Part shown: positions 24,012-32,648 of the stretch, piece by piece
How the letters are laid out: each line of letters opens with the position of its first letter
Numbering within the stretch: the first letter of the stretch is position 1
DNA from: CAYXWM01 sp964468805
GTDB taxonomy: Bacteria > Bacillota > Clostridia > Lachnospirales > WRBF01
NCBI GenBank assembly: GCA_964468805.1
Contig: CAYXWM010000010.1
Location: 1 to 58,485, forward strand
Reading direction: 5' to 3'
DNA: 58,485 bases
The notes under the pieces: model-generated
Database searches by the model: none
Told to the model about the DNA's origin: nothing
The model's input: only the letters and a program-made list of their open reading frames with translations
Program-made: the position numbers and the translations under genes

Positions 24012-24977
24012 TGATACTGAAACCTCTCCGGCTGAAAGGGTAGATATACCGCCATCTGTCTTTTTGACAACAAGACGTAATTTTTCATCAATATCCATAG
24101 CCGTTGCATCAAAGGCTTCATTGCCCACTGTAACTCTAATCCTTTTACCCAATAAGGTTAACCTTTCCTTATATTCTTTGTACATTTCGTTATGGTTTAA
24201 ACATGAGTTTGACGACAGAAAAGTATTAATTATTTCAGCAGAAAGGCGGTTTCTGACTGTACCGCCCACTTTATGGGTAAATATAGCCGTAGCTGTTTGG
24301 CTTAAATCATCGGGAAAATCCTGAGTATCTATATTTATCCCTATACCCACCACTATCCAATCAATAGAACCGCTTTCAAAATCTGTAATTGCCTCCGTTA
24401 AAATACCGCATATCTTTTTGTCGTTTAATAATATATCGTTTACCCACTTTATCTCTGCATTGTTACCGGTGACTGTTTGTATGGCTCTGCATACTGCCAC
24501 CGCCGTGGCGGAGGTAATCATGGTGACATTTGGTAGGTTAATTAAGCTTGAACGCAAAACAAAACTCATATACAATCCGCTTCCCGGTGGAGAGTAAAAG
24601 GTTCTGCCGTATCTGCCGTTTCCTGCCGTTTGACTGTCGGCAATAATTACTGTTCCGTGTTCACATCCGTTAATTGCCATTTCCTTGGCTGTTTTGTTTG
24701 TTGACTCTAATGAGTTGAATATATTTATTTTTTCTGCATAAGTTTCTTCCCTTAAATAAGGCAGCAATCCTTGCACCGATAAAACATTGCTTTCTTCCGA
24801 AAGTACATAACCCAGATTGGTCACAGCCTGTATTTCATGACCCTCTTGTATCAAAGATTTAATTGCTTTCCATACAGCAGTGCGAGAAATGTTCAACCGT
24901 CCGGCTATTTCTTCGCCCGATATACTTTTTCCTCTGTTTTTTTCAAGTAATTCAAGAACTTTATTTTTTGTACTCAT
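24006..24977 (-). CDS. birA: Bifunctional biotin-protein ligase and biotin operon repressor
   Basis: Joins biotin to carrier proteins through biotinyl-5'-AMP and, in the holo form, represses biotin genes. The 323-residue protein has an N-terminal winged HTH (about residues 19-41, SGEEIAGRLNISRTAVWKAI), the ligase core with GNGRYGRTF (biotin-AMP loop, one Asn where Arg or Arg-like residues are usual), KWVNDILLNDKKICGIL, and the small C-terminal domain. As a group II enzyme with HTH it should bind the operator found just past its own stop codon. Start ATG 24977 follows a weak site, AGGTGG. Confidence 0.94.
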   Translation of the reverse strand: MSTKNKVLELLEKNRGKSISGEEIAGRLNISRTAVWKAIKSLIQEGHEIQAVTNLGYVLSEESNVLSVQGLLPYLREETYAEKINIFNSLESTNKTAKEMAINGCEHGTVIIADSQTAGNGRYGRTFYSPPGSGLYMSFVLRSSLINLPNVTMITSATAVAVCRAIQTVTGNNAEIKWVNDILLNDKKICGILTEAITDFESGSIDWIVVGIGINIDTQDFPDDLSQTATAIFTHKVGGTVRNRLSAEIINTFLSSNSCLNHNEMYKEYKERLTLLGKRIRVTVGNEAFDATAMDIDEKLRLVVKKTDGGISTLSAGEVSVSL

Positions 24978-25174
24978 AATCCACCTGTAATTTCTGTGCT
25001 TTTTTAATATCAGTATTATTATAAAATAAAATTAACCTATACTCAATCAAACAAAATATCTTTTAAATAACCGCTTCTCCCAAAATATATAATTATGTTA
25101 TAATTAAGTAAACCCCAAAAAAACACAAAACCGCCATACATATACCTTAATATCAGTAAAAGGAGGAAAATGCA

Positions 25175-25861
25175 ATGTCCAAGATACTGATAGTTGATGA
25201 TAACAAACAAATAACTTCTATTTTAGAGGAATATGCCAAAAAAGAAGGATTTACGGCAGTAATAGCTCTTGACGGAGCAGAGGCTTTAGAAAAATTCAAG
25301 TCAGAAAAACCCGATATATTGCTGCTTGACGTTATGATGCCTAAACTGGATGGCTTTGAAGTATGCAGAGAAATTCGCAAAACCTCCAATGTGCCCATTA
25401 TAATGGTGACGGCAAGAGGCGAAGATTTCGAAAAAATCATGGGGCTGGAAATAGGTGCGGACGATTATGTGGTAAAACCTTTTTCTCCCGGTGAAATTAT
25501 AGCCAGAGTAAAAGCCATTCTTCGCAGAATAACTCGTGAAGATTCAAAAACTCTCCGTATTTTTCGCTATGATAACCTTGTAATAAACCTTGAGGACTAT
25601 ACCGTTTCAATAAACGACAACAACGTATCTCTTACTAAAAAAGAAACAGAAATTTTATGGACCCTGGCAAGCAGTAAAAACAAAGTATTCTCCAGAGATA
25701 ATCTTCTAAATTCTCTTTGGGGATATGATTATTTTGGTGACAACCGCACAGTAGACAGCCATATAAAACGGCTTCGGGCAAAGCTTGACGAATACAATCA
25801 TCCGTCATGGGAGATTAAAACTATTTGGGGCGTGGGTTATAAATTTGATACTGTTTCTTGA
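25175..25861 (+). CDS. OmpR/PhoB-type response regulator
   Basis: Receiver domain plus winged-helix DNA-binding domain, 228 residues. The acidic pair is in IVDDN, the phosphoacceptor Asp 52 in LLLDVMMPKLDG, Thr 79 region in MVTARG, and Lys 101 in VVKPFSPGE. The C-terminal wHTH has LTKKETEILWTLASSKNKVFSRD and DNRTVDSHIKRLRAKL. Strong ribosome site GGAGG. The histidine kinase gene follows after 39 bp; a 10-bp hairpin fills that gap and overlaps the stop codon, which may lower kinase synthesis relative to the regulator. Confidence 0.93.
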   Translation: MSKILIVDDNKQITSILEEYAKKEGFTAVIALDGAEALEKFKSEKPDILLLDVMMPKLDGFEVCREIRKTSNVPIIMVTARGEDFEKIMGLEIGADDYVVKPFSPGEIIARVKAILRRITREDSKTLRIFRYDNLVINLEDYTVSINDNNVSLTKKETEILWTLASSKNKVFSRDNLLNSLWGYDYFGDNRTVDSHIKRLRAKLDEYNHPSWEIKTIWGVGYKFDTVS

Positions 25862-25889
25862 CAGATGTATAGAAAAAGAAACAGTATGA
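25850..25889 (+). other. Hairpin between response regulator and kinase genes
   Basis: Stem ACTGTTTCTT/AAGAAACAGT around GACAGATGTATAGAAA, covering the response-regulator stop codon. The same core (TTTCTTGACA, then ATGTA) occurs near 17711 and 28105. No T-run follows, so it is not a normal terminator. Confidence 0.5.
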
Positions 25890-25900
25890 GGTGCTAAAAA

Positions 25901-27373
25901 GTGATTAAAAAAACAGATAAACTCAACTTTTTTACTAAGGCTCCAACAAAAATTGCTTTAAAACTCAGCTTTGGTTTTGCTGTGGCTCTGATTATTTTTT
26001 CTTTTATAATCGGTTCCGTGTTTATGTTTTTATTTAGAAATCATACCCTAAACATCCACAGAACAGAACTTGAAACTAGGGCAAATTCCATAGCTACCAC
26101 TCTTTCGTCATTTATGAACAGAAGTCGAGGAATGGGCGGAATGGGTGGTTTCGGAGCGTATATCCGTTTTATGGGTGACATAGCCGGCACAAACGTATGG
26201 ATTGTGGATAAAGATTTGAATCTTATTACAGGCGGCAAAGGGCACGGAATGATGAGCAGTAACTACAGTTACTCCGACTTGCCTCAAAATGCCGAAAAGC
26301 TGATAAAAGAAATCTTTATGGATAAAATCGAATTCAGCGAGGATTTCAGCAGTGTTCTGTCCGAACTGACTTTAACCGTAGGAGTACCCATAAAAAACAG
26401 TGCCGGTGATATTTTGGGTGCAGTACTTCTGCACTCACCGGTAAAGGGTACTGACGAAGCCATATTTAACGGGTTCATTATGCTGGGAATAAGTATAATA
26501 ACTGCCCTTTTAATTTCAATTATTCTTTCAACAAGTTTTTCATACTCATTTACGAAACCCCTAGACAGGATGAAAATTACCGCTCTTCGCTTGGCAGATG
26601 GAGATTATTCGGCTCAAAACAACATTTCTCAAAAAGATGAAATCGGAGAGCTGGCAAATACTCTTGATATTTTGGCGGAACGGTTGGATAATGCAAACCG
26701 ACAAAGTACAAAGCTTGAACAAATGAGACGTGAATTTGTGGCAAATATTTCACATGAACTTCGTACCCCTATTACGGTAATCCGAGGTTCTTTGGAAGCC
26801 TTGGTAGATAAGGTTGTTTCCGACCCGGATAAAATTGATGTTTACCATGCCCAAATGCTGAATGAAGCGAAATTTCTGCAAAGGCTGGTTGGAGATTTGC
26901 TTGATTTATCAAGATTGCAAAATTCCGATTTCATTATAGAAAAAAGTGAAATTTCAATCTGTCAAATAATAGATGACTTTATAAGAAGTGCGGAACAGCT
27001 GGCGAAAAGAAAGAATATTAACTTAATCGTAAGAAAACATACAAACGACTGCAACATTACAGGAGATTATGGTAGGCTCAGACAAATGTTTATGATTGTT
27101 CTTGATAATGCCATTAAATTTTCCGAGGAATCGGGAGTTGTAGAGGTTGTACTTGAAGGTAGACAGCTTTATATTAAAGACTACGGTAAAGGCATAGCAC
27201 AGGAACACCTTCCTTATATATTCGACAGGTTCTATAAATCCCGTTCCGAACACAACAAAACAGGTACAGGTCTGGGGCTTGCAATTGCAAAGCAAATTGC
27301 AGACAGACACAACATGATGCTCGTTGCCGAAAGTAACGAAGGTGAAGGTGCCAAATTTATATTTAAGTTTTAA
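25901..27373 (+). CDS. Membrane sensor histidine kinase
   Basis: Partner of the preceding regulator, 490 residues. Order: TM1 (about 22-46), an outside sensor loop (47-188), TM2 (about 190-212), HAMP (about 213-265), dimerisation helix with phospho-His 285 in NISHELRTP, and ATPase domain with Asn 403, DYGKG at 427 and GTGLGL at 455. The sensor loop is unusual: RGMGGMGGFG (76-85) and GGKGHGMM (111-118), rich in Gly and Met. A secreted protein encoded next carries the near-identical RGMGFGGMG. Start is GTG 25901 with a weak site GAGGTGCTAAAAA. Confidence 0.93.
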   Translation: MIKKTDKLNFFTKAPTKIALKLSFGFAVALIIFSFIIGSVFMFLFRNHTLNIHRTELETRANSIATTLSSFMNRSRGMGGMGGFGAYIRFMGDIAGTNVWIVDKDLNLITGGKGHGMMSSNYSYSDLPQNAEKLIKEIFMDKIEFSEDFSSVLSELTLTVGVPIKNSAGDILGAVLLHSPVKGTDEAIFNGFIMLGISIITALLISIILSTSFSYSFTKPLDRMKITALRLADGDYSAQNNISQKDEIGELANTLDILAERLDNANRQSTKLEQMRREFVANISHELRTPITVIRGSLEALVDKVVSDPDKIDVYHAQMLNEAKFLQRLVGDLLDLSRLQNSDFIIEKSEISICQIIDDFIRSAEQLAKRKNINLIVRKHTNDCNITGDYGRLRQMFMIVLDNAIKFSEESGVVEVVLEGRQLYIKDYGKGIAQEHLPYIFDRFYKSRSEHNKTGTGLGLAIAKQIADRHNMMLVAESNEGEGAKFIFKF

Positions 27374-27527
27374 TTTCCGTATTATACTGTTATTTGTAAC
27401 TTCTGAAAATTCATAAAAATATTAAACAAAAAACACAGTAATGACACAAATGCAGTATATCATATAACCATAACAACAAAGGGTTAGTTTTACTTAGAAC
27501 CAATTAATTTTAAAGGAGGTAATCTAA

Positions 27528-28049
27528 ATGAAAAACATTAAAAAAATTTTTGCGGTAGGAACATTGGTTTTGGCACTGGGTGCTACATCTATTTCGGTTC
27601 TTGCGGATTCTGCTTATAAAAATCCCGCAGAAGCTGTTGCGGGAATAACCGGCAGAACGTTGGAAAGTGTCGTTGCAGAAAGATATGAAACAGGCAAATC
27701 CTTCGGAACTATTGCTTCCGAGGCAGGAAAACTCGATGAATTCAAAGCCGAGATCCTTGAAATTAAAAAGGATAGCTTAAATGCTCAAGTTGAAGCCGGC
27801 AGAATTACCCGTGAAAGAGCAGATGCAATAATTAAGGCAATGGAAGAAAATCAAGCTGTATGCGACGGCACCGGTACAGGAAGAATGGGTCAAAATTCAG
27901 GTGCAGGGTTCTGCTCCGGAACCGGACTTGGCGAAGGTTGCGGTAACCGCGGAACAGGTTCAGGCAGAGGTCAAGGCGGCGGCGGTCGCGGAATGGGTTT
28001 CGGCGGAATGGGCTTGCAAGACGGTTCTTGCTATGCCTCTTCTAATTAA
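27528..28049 (+). CDS. Secreted Gly/Met/Cys-rich small protein (DUF2680-like)
   Basis: Exported protein of 173 residues, 154 bp after the kinase gene. Signal peptide about 1-26, ending SVLA-DS. Residues 30-110 are helical with AITGRTLE-like and ITRERADAIIKAM segments, resembling DUF2680-type proteins; the tail from 112 is Gly-rich with Cys at 112, 129, 138, 168 and the stretch RGMGFGGMG (154-162). It likely binds a metal or senses envelope stress together with the neighbouring two-component system, somewhat as CpxP/ZraP-type accessory proteins do; that comparison is inference. Ends at a 15-bp terminator. Confidence 0.65.
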   Translation: MKNIKKIFAVGTLVLALGATSISVLADSAYKNPAEAVAGITGRTLESVVAERYETGKSFGTIASEAGKLDEFKAEILEIKKDSLNAQVEAGRITRERADAIIKAMEENQAVCDGTGTGRMGQNSGAGFCSGTGLGEGCGNRGTGSGRGQGGGGRGMGFGGMGLQDGSCYASSN

Positions 28050-28065
28050 ATACAATTATATTAGC

Positions 28066-28109
28066 GAACAAGGGCGACCGGTAATTACGGTCGCCCTTGT
28101 TCTGTTTCT
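28066..28109 (+). terminator. Intrinsic terminator
   Basis: Perfect 15-bp stem GAACAAGGGCGACCG/CGGTCGCCCTTGTTC, 7-nt loop, followed by TGTTTCTT. Ends the two-component/secreted-protein unit. Confidence 0.88.
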
Positions 28110-28139
28110 TGACATATGTAATGATTCCATTTTAAACAG

Positions 28140-28198
28140 AGGACAAAAATAATTGACTTTTTTCCAACGGTTCAAGGAAAAACCATTATTTTTGTCCT
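28140..28198 (-). terminator. Long hairpin terminator of the DUF2935 gene
   Basis: Outer 14-bp perfect stem AGGACAAAAATAAT/ATTATTTTTGTCCT with an inner TTTTTCC/GGAAAAA stem. It lies about 50 bp past the DUF2935 stop. Confidence 0.6.
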
Positions 28199-28246
28199 TC
28201 ATCTTATATGGAATTAGTTTATTTACAGAATAAAGCATCTTTGCAT

Positions 28247-29155
28247 TTAAGATTCCAACAACCTCAAGTAATGGTTTGCTTCCCGCAGTGTATGGTCTGC
28301 CAATAAAGGAAGTATAAGTCCTTTAATTTTGCATGCCAATAAACCTTCTGTGCCTTGTTCCTTGAAATTTCGCAGTTCCTTTGTTGCATGAATGGTACTG
28401 TATTTTAGTTCATTATATGAATCATTGCTATCTATTGCAACCATTGCTTCCCTTGCCAACATATCAAATTCTTCGCCGAAAAATTCCGCTTTTTGAATGA
28501 GAAACTCTTCCGACGGGTCAAGTAAACCGTGAATAAACTTTGAATGCTCTGCCATTATGTGATCCCAAAATGCTTCCTGTTCGTAAGGATTAAAATTAAT
28601 GCTCTGTTTTTTCTGCAAAAGATTGATAATATTTAAGTAAAGTTGGGCTTCGTGTATGATATGTTGCAATAAGGAAGGGTAATTGTATGTAAACATTTGG
28701 CAGGAAAGAACGTTTGACAAAACGGTGTTCTTAAATTGAATAAGTGAAATTATGAGTGAGATTGCCGTATTATTTAATTGATCTACTTTATACACAAAGT
28801 TTTCGGAATTAAAGTCAAAAAACTTGTAACCTGTTAATCCGGCTTCTTCTTCCGTCAGTTCCGTTGCTAATTGTACTCCGGTATAAAAAGATGAAACTTT
28901 CTCCGCTTCAAGTGTGAAAGGTGTAATTATTTCCCCGGAATCCAGCACTTGTTTACTGACTACACCATTTGATAAACTTATTACTTCTTTTAACAGCTCA
29001 TCAAACTGTTTTCTGAAATTATCAGCTCGGGCGACATATTCCGCATCTCTTGGGGTAAAACTTACTTGCAAAAAAAACGAGTGTTCCTTCATAATTCGAG
29101 CAAAAAATAAATGATTCTCCAATGATAAAATTATGTATTCTTCTTGAGAAATCAT
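28247..29155 (-). CDS. DUF2935 protein (ferritin/hemerythrin-like helical bundle, two repeats)
   Basis: Soluble, all-helical protein of 302 residues made of two halves that each begin with a HxxxxxxxxxEHxxF-like pattern: ENHLFFARIMKEHSFFLQ in the first and WDHIMAEHSKFIHGL in the second, each followed by AxxFxxxFDxL. Glu and His residues in the helices could hold a di-iron or other metal centre, as proposed for this family; function not established. It sits beside the iron repressor and feo genes. Its start ATG 29155 has GGGAGGTAAC ahead. Confidence 0.75.
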   Translation of the reverse strand: MISQEEYIILSLENHLFFARIMKEHSFFLQVSFTPRDAEYVARADNFRKQFDELLKEVISLSNGVVSKQVLDSGEIITPFTLEAEKVSSFYTGVQLATELTEEEAGLTGYKFFDFNSENFVYKVDQLNNTAISLIISLIQFKNTVLSNVLSCQMFTYNYPSLLQHIIHEAQLYLNIINLLQKKQSINFNPYEQEAFWDHIMAEHSKFIHGLLDPSEEFLIQKAEFFGEEFDMLAREAMVAIDSNDSYNELKYSTIHATKELRNFKEQGTEGLLACKIKGLILPLLADHTLREANHYLRLLES

Positions 29156-29308
29156 AAAAGTTACCTCCCAATATGTTTATTTTTTATCTTATGTCAAAAG
29201 CAAGTTCAGTGATACTTAGGACAAAAGCAAAATAATCCCGGAAAGTAAGTCTTTAGTATAAGTCGAAATTTCCAATCCCCATACGGTAAAGTAATTTTTC
29301 AATATAAA

Positions 29309-29332
29309 AGAGCGAGACTATATCCTCGCTCT
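29309..29332 (-). terminator. Terminator of the DtxR-type gene
   Basis: 8-bp stem AGAGCGAG/CTCGCTCT, 8-nt loop, minus-strand tail TTTTAT, 5 bp past the stop codon. Confidence 0.8.
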
Positions 29333-29336
29333 GACA

Positions 29337-29705
29337 TTAATTTTGTTTTCCTTTATTAAAAAATTCCTTGATCTTTTTGAAGGAAACCTCATTCAAATTA
29401 TGCTCTATTTTACAGGCATCCTCCTCGGCAATTTCTTCGGGTACACCTAACTTTATAAGAGCCTGTTTTAAAACCTCGTGTCGTTCTAAAATTGCTTCGG
29501 CTTTTTGCCTGCCCATTTCCGTAAAAGTTATAAATCCGCCGGAATCTATCTCAATAAGCTCTTTTGCTTTTAGTTTTTTCATTGCTTCGCTAATGCTTGG
29601 CTTTGCATAACCGGTCTCGTTTGCTACATCTATAGAGCGTACCTGCCCCTGCCGTTTGCTTAAAAGTAATATAGTTTCCAGATAGTTTTCTGCGGATTCT
29701 TTCAT
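29337..29705 (-). CDS. DtxR/IdeR-type metal-dependent repressor
   Basis: Fe(II)- or Mn(II)-responsive repressor, 122 residues: winged HTH (VRSIDVANETGYAKPSISEAMKKL) and dimerisation domain, no SH3 domain, so the short MntR-like form. The metal ligands in EAILERHEVL and EEDACKIEH include the Cys-x-x-Glu-His triad of DtxR, which points to iron more than manganese. It is divergent from feoAAB, where three palindromes of the form GGTTAG-N6-CTAACC lie; these are its probable sites. Ribosome site AGGTGAAAGAGG is fair. Confidence 0.88.
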   Translation of the reverse strand: MKESAENYLETILLLSKRQGQVRSIDVANETGYAKPSISEAMKKLKAKELIEIDSGGFITFTEMGRQKAEAILERHEVLKQALIKLGVPEEIAEEDACKIEHNLNEVSFKKIKEFFNKGKQN

Positions 29706-29767
29706 CCTCTTTCACCTCAATAACAGTTTATCACAAGGCAATATTTTTGGCAAATTTAATTACAGTA

Positions 29768-29797
29768 TTGACAAATAAAATATCGGTGTGCTATAAT
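29768..29797 (+). promoter_or_regulatory. feo operon promoter
   Basis: TTGACA at 29768-29773, 18-bp spacer, TATAAT at 29792-29797, both boxes perfect; start of transcription expected near 29804, within or next to the first operator. Confidence 0.85.
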
Positions 29798-29808
29798 CCC
29801 GGTAATAA

Positions 29809-29826
29809 AGTTAGGAACACCTAACT
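29809..29826. promoter_or_regulatory. DtxR-like operator 1 (feo promoter)
   Basis: AGTTAGG-AACA-CCTAACT, perfect 7-bp dyad just after the -10 box. Position predicts repression of feoAAB by the adjacent DtxR-type protein. Confidence 0.75.
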
Positions 29827-29841
29827 ATTTTTATCACAATA

Positions 29842-29859
29842 GGTTAGGTTAAACTAACC
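29842..29859. promoter_or_regulatory. DtxR-like operator 2 (feo leader)
   Basis: GGTTAG-GTTAAA-CTAACC, perfect 6-bp dyad, 33 bp downstream of site 1 and before the first feoA; resembles the IdeR/DtxR consensus TTAGGTTAG-CTAACCTAA. Confidence 0.78.
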
Positions 29860-29890
29860 GACTTAAACAGTTAATTAACGGGAGGAAAAA

Positions 29891-30103
29891 ATGATGCCCT
29901 TAACAATGACCAATATAGGTGATACAAACTATATACGTAAAATAACAGGAAAAGACGAAGTCAGACAACATCTGGCTGAAATGGGTTTTGTTGTTGGATG
30001 TAAAATAACCGTAATTTCCAAGCTTGCCGGCAATTTGATATTATCGGTAAAAGACAGCCGCATAGCTTTGGACGAAACCATGGCAAACAGAATTTTGGTT
30101 TAG
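29891..30103 (+). CDS. feoA: FeoA family protein, first copy
   Basis: Small SH3-like cytoplasmic partner of the ferrous iron transporter FeoB, 70 residues. Pattern: IRKITGKDEVRQHLAEMGFVVGCKITVISKLAGNLILSVKDSRIALDETMANRI, given here in outline as the usual FeoA order (helix LAEMGF, strands, ALDxxxAxxI). ATG 29891 follows GGGAGG. It is first in feoA-feoA-feoB behind the iron-regulated promoter. Two FeoA copies before FeoB are common in clostridia and may form mixed complexes. Confidence 0.92.
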   Translation: MMPLTMTNIGDTNYIRKITGKDEVRQHLAEMGFVVGCKITVISKLAGNLILSVKDSRIALDETMANRILV

Positions 30104-30156
30104 TAGATTCTAATTAATTCGCTATATTTACAGAATAACAAGAAGGAGTAATTTCT

Positions 30157-30378
30157 ATGAAAACATTAAGCGATATTCCCATCGGGCAAAGTGTAACGGT
30201 GGTAAAGCTTCACGGTGAAGGTGCTTCAAAACGCAGAATTATGGATATGGGTATAACCAAAGGCACTACTGTAATGATACGAAAAGTCGCTCCGCTGGGT
30301 GACCCTATAGAGTTAAACGTTCGAGGATACGAGCTTTCCGTCAGAAAAGCGGATGCAAATTTTATAGAAGTAGAATAA
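30157..30378 (+). CDS. feoA: FeoA family protein, second copy
   Basis: Second SH3-like FeoA, 73 residues, with SDIPIGQSVTVVKLHGEG, RRIMDMGITKGTTV and APLGDPIELNVRGYELSVRK, closer to the classic FeoA pattern than the first copy. Ribosome site AAGGAG at 8 nt. It ends 47 bp before feoB; a third DtxR-like dyad lies in that gap. It should regulate FeoB GTPase activity or assembly. Confidence 0.92.
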   Translation: MKTLSDIPIGQSVTVVKLHGEGASKRRIMDMGITKGTTVMIRKVAPLGDPIELNVRGYELSVRKADANFIEVE

Positions 30379-30392
30379 ATTTTTTAATAACG

Positions 30393-30410
30393 GGTTAGGT
30401 AAAACTAACC
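30393..30410. promoter_or_regulatory. DtxR-like operator 3, inside the operon ahead of feoB
   Basis: GGTTAG-GTAAAA-CTAACC, perfect dyad ending 15 bp before the feoB ATG and next to its GGAGG site. No good promoter is seen just upstream, so it may act as a roadblock or control an unrecognised internal promoter. Confidence 0.7.
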
Positions 30411-30425
30411 GATAAGGAGGACATA

Positions 30426-32600
30426 ATGTCAGAGTTAAAAATTGCACTTGCCGGCAATCCAAACTGCGGTAAGACTACTCTTTTTAATGACCTAACAGGC
30501 AGAGCACAGTATGTTGGAAACTGGCCCGGTGTTACGGTTGAAAAAAAAGAGGGTAAGCTGAAAAACAATAAAAATGTTATTATACAAGACTTGCCGGGGG
30601 TATATTCACTGTCTCCGTACACCCCGGAAGAAGCAGTAACAAGAGAGTATCTGGTAAGCGAAAAGCCTGATGCAATTTTAAATATTGTAGATGCTACCAA
30701 TATCGAAAGAAATCTCTATTTAACTACTCAACTAACAGAACTGGGAATCCCGGTGGTTGTGGCTCTCAACATGATGGATGCCGTCCGTAAAAACGGTGAT
30801 GAAATTAACATAGAGAAGCTGTCAAAGTCCTTGGGCTGTCCCGTAGTTACAATGTCAGCCTTAAAAGGCGAGGGCACCCTGGCTGCAGCTTTGCGAGCGG
30901 TTGCAGCGGCACAGGAAGCCCCGAAAGAATTTGCACCTTGTAACTTTGACGGCAGTATCGAACACGCCATTGCCCATATAGAAGAATCAATCGAAAGTTA
31001 TGTATCGGCACAAAATATACGTTGGTATGCCATAAAAATATTTGAACGCGATCAAGCGGTAATGAGTAAGTTTCGCTTTTCGTCAGTACTCTTAAATCAT
31101 TTGGAGGAGCACATAGCCCATTGCGAAGCAGAGCAAGACGATGATGCGGAAAGTATTATCACCAATCAACGCTATGCTTACATATCCAAGATAGTTTCTT
31201 CTTGTGTGAAAAAGTCAGCGCCGGTGGGAAGCCTCACTGCCTCTGACAAAATTGACCGTATTGTAACACATCGTATTTTGGCACTGCCTATCTTTGCAGC
31301 TGTTATGTTTTTTGTTTACTATATCTCCATTACCTCTGTGGGTACACTGCTCACTGATTTTACCAATGACACCGTATTCGGTGAATGGGTTTTGCCGGCC
31401 GCCGGCAGTTTATTGGAATCAATGAATGTTGCTCCTTGGTTAGTGGGATTGGTTGTAGACGGTATAATGGGTGGCGTGGGTTCAGTACTTGGATTTGTTC
31501 CCCAGATGTTTGTATTGTTCTTTTTGCTTTCTATGCTGGAGGATTGCGGTTACATGGCTAGGGTTGCTTTTATTATGGACAGAATATTCCGTAAATTCGG
31601 ACTTTCCGGAAAAAGCTTTATTCCTATGTTAATAGGTTCCGGTTGTGGAGTACCCGGGGTTATGGCATCACGTACCATAGAATCTGACCGTGACAGAAAA
31701 ATGACAGTAATGACCACAACCTTTATTCCCTGTGGTGCTAAAATGCCCATAGTGGCTCTTATTGCAGGGGCGTTGTTCGGCGGAGCATGGTGGGTTGCAC
31801 CTAGTGCTTATTTTATCGGTATGGTGGCTGTGGTTATATCCGGTATCATCCTTAAAAAAAGCAGTTTATTCCCGGGCGAACCGGCTCCCTTTGTTATGGA
31901 ATTGCCCTCTTATCATCTGCCAACGCCCTCCAATATATTACGCAGTACTTGGGAACGAAGTCTCTCATTTATTCAAAGAGCAGGAACAGTCATTCTCTTG
32001 GCAAGCATTGTTATTTGGTTTCTCTCGGCATTCGGATTCGGTCCCACCGGTTTTGGAATGGTGGAGGATATGAACCACAGCATACTGGCGACTTTGGGTA
32101 ATATCATTGCTCCTATCTTTGCACCGCTGGGTTTCGGTAATTGGCAAGCCGCTGTTGCAACCATAATGGGATTGCTTGCAAAAGAAGAAGTTGTGGGAGT
32201 ATTCGGGGTACTTTTCGGTATAGGCGGCGATGCTTTGACTTTGGTTGAAGAAGGAAGTTTTGAAGGGCTTTCTGCTTTTGCAGTACATTTCACGGCTCTT
32301 TCCGCCTATTCTTTCCTGGTATTCAATCTGCTTTGTGCTCCTTGCTTTGCCGCCATGGGTGCAATCAAGCGGGAAATGAACAGTGCAAAGTGGACCGGAA
32401 TAGCAATCGGATATATGTGCGGATTTGCTTATATTGCTTCTTTGATTGTTTATCAATTTGGGTTACTGTTTTCAACCGGTTTATTTACGGTTTGGACAGC
32501 GATTGCTGTAGTATTAGCGGTAACATTACTGTACTTACTTGTAAGAAAGCCCGTAGATAAAAGACTTATTCGTAATACTACAAAGGCGTTATCCTCTTAG
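30426..32600 (+). CDS. feoB: Ferrous iron transporter FeoB
   Basis: GTPase-coupled Fe(II) importer of the cell membrane, 724 residues. N-terminal G domain: GNPNCGKT (10-17), GVTVE with the switch Thr, DLPG (55-58) and NMMD. A helical GDI region follows, then the membrane part with two Gate motifs: MLEDCGYMAR, PMLIGSGCGVPG with the conserved Cys, and the later FNLLCAPCFAAMGAIKRE. Full length for the family. Strong ribosome site GGAGG. Regulated with feoA by iron through the palindromes described. Confidence 0.96.
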   Translation: MSELKIALAGNPNCGKTTLFNDLTGRAQYVGNWPGVTVEKKEGKLKNNKNVIIQDLPGVYSLSPYTPEEAVTREYLVSEKPDAILNIVDATNIERNLYLTTQLTELGIPVVVALNMMDAVRKNGDEINIEKLSKSLGCPVVTMSALKGEGTLAAALRAVAAAQEAPKEFAPCNFDGSIEHAIAHIEESIESYVSAQNIRWYAIKIFERDQAVMSKFRFSSVLLNHLEEHIAHCEAEQDDDAESIITNQRYAYISKIVSSCVKKSAPVGSLTASDKIDRIVTHRILALPIFAAVMFFVYYISITSVGTLLTDFTNDTVFGEWVLPAAGSLLESMNVAPWLVGLVVDGIMGGVGSVLGFVPQMFVLFFLLSMLEDCGYMARVAFIMDRIFRKFGLSGKSFIPMLIGSGCGVPGVMASRTIESDRDRKMTVMTTTFIPCGAKMPIVALIAGALFGGAWWVAPSAYFIGMVAVVISGIILKKSSLFPGEPAPFVMELPSYHLPTPSNILRSTWERSLSFIQRAGTVILLASIVIWFLSAFGFGPTGFGMVEDMNHSILATLGNIIAPIFAPLGFGNWQAAVATIMGLLAKEEVVGVFGVLFGIGGDALTLVEEGSFEGLSAFAVHFTALSAYSFLVFNLLCAPCFAAMGAIKREMNSAKWTGIAIGYMCGFAYIASLIVYQFGLLFSTGLFTVWTAIAVVLAVTLLYLLVRKPVDKRLIRNTTKALSS

Positions 32601-32648
32601 GATAAGAACAGTGAAAGACCGGCTGTAAAGTTTATAAAATTAAAATTT

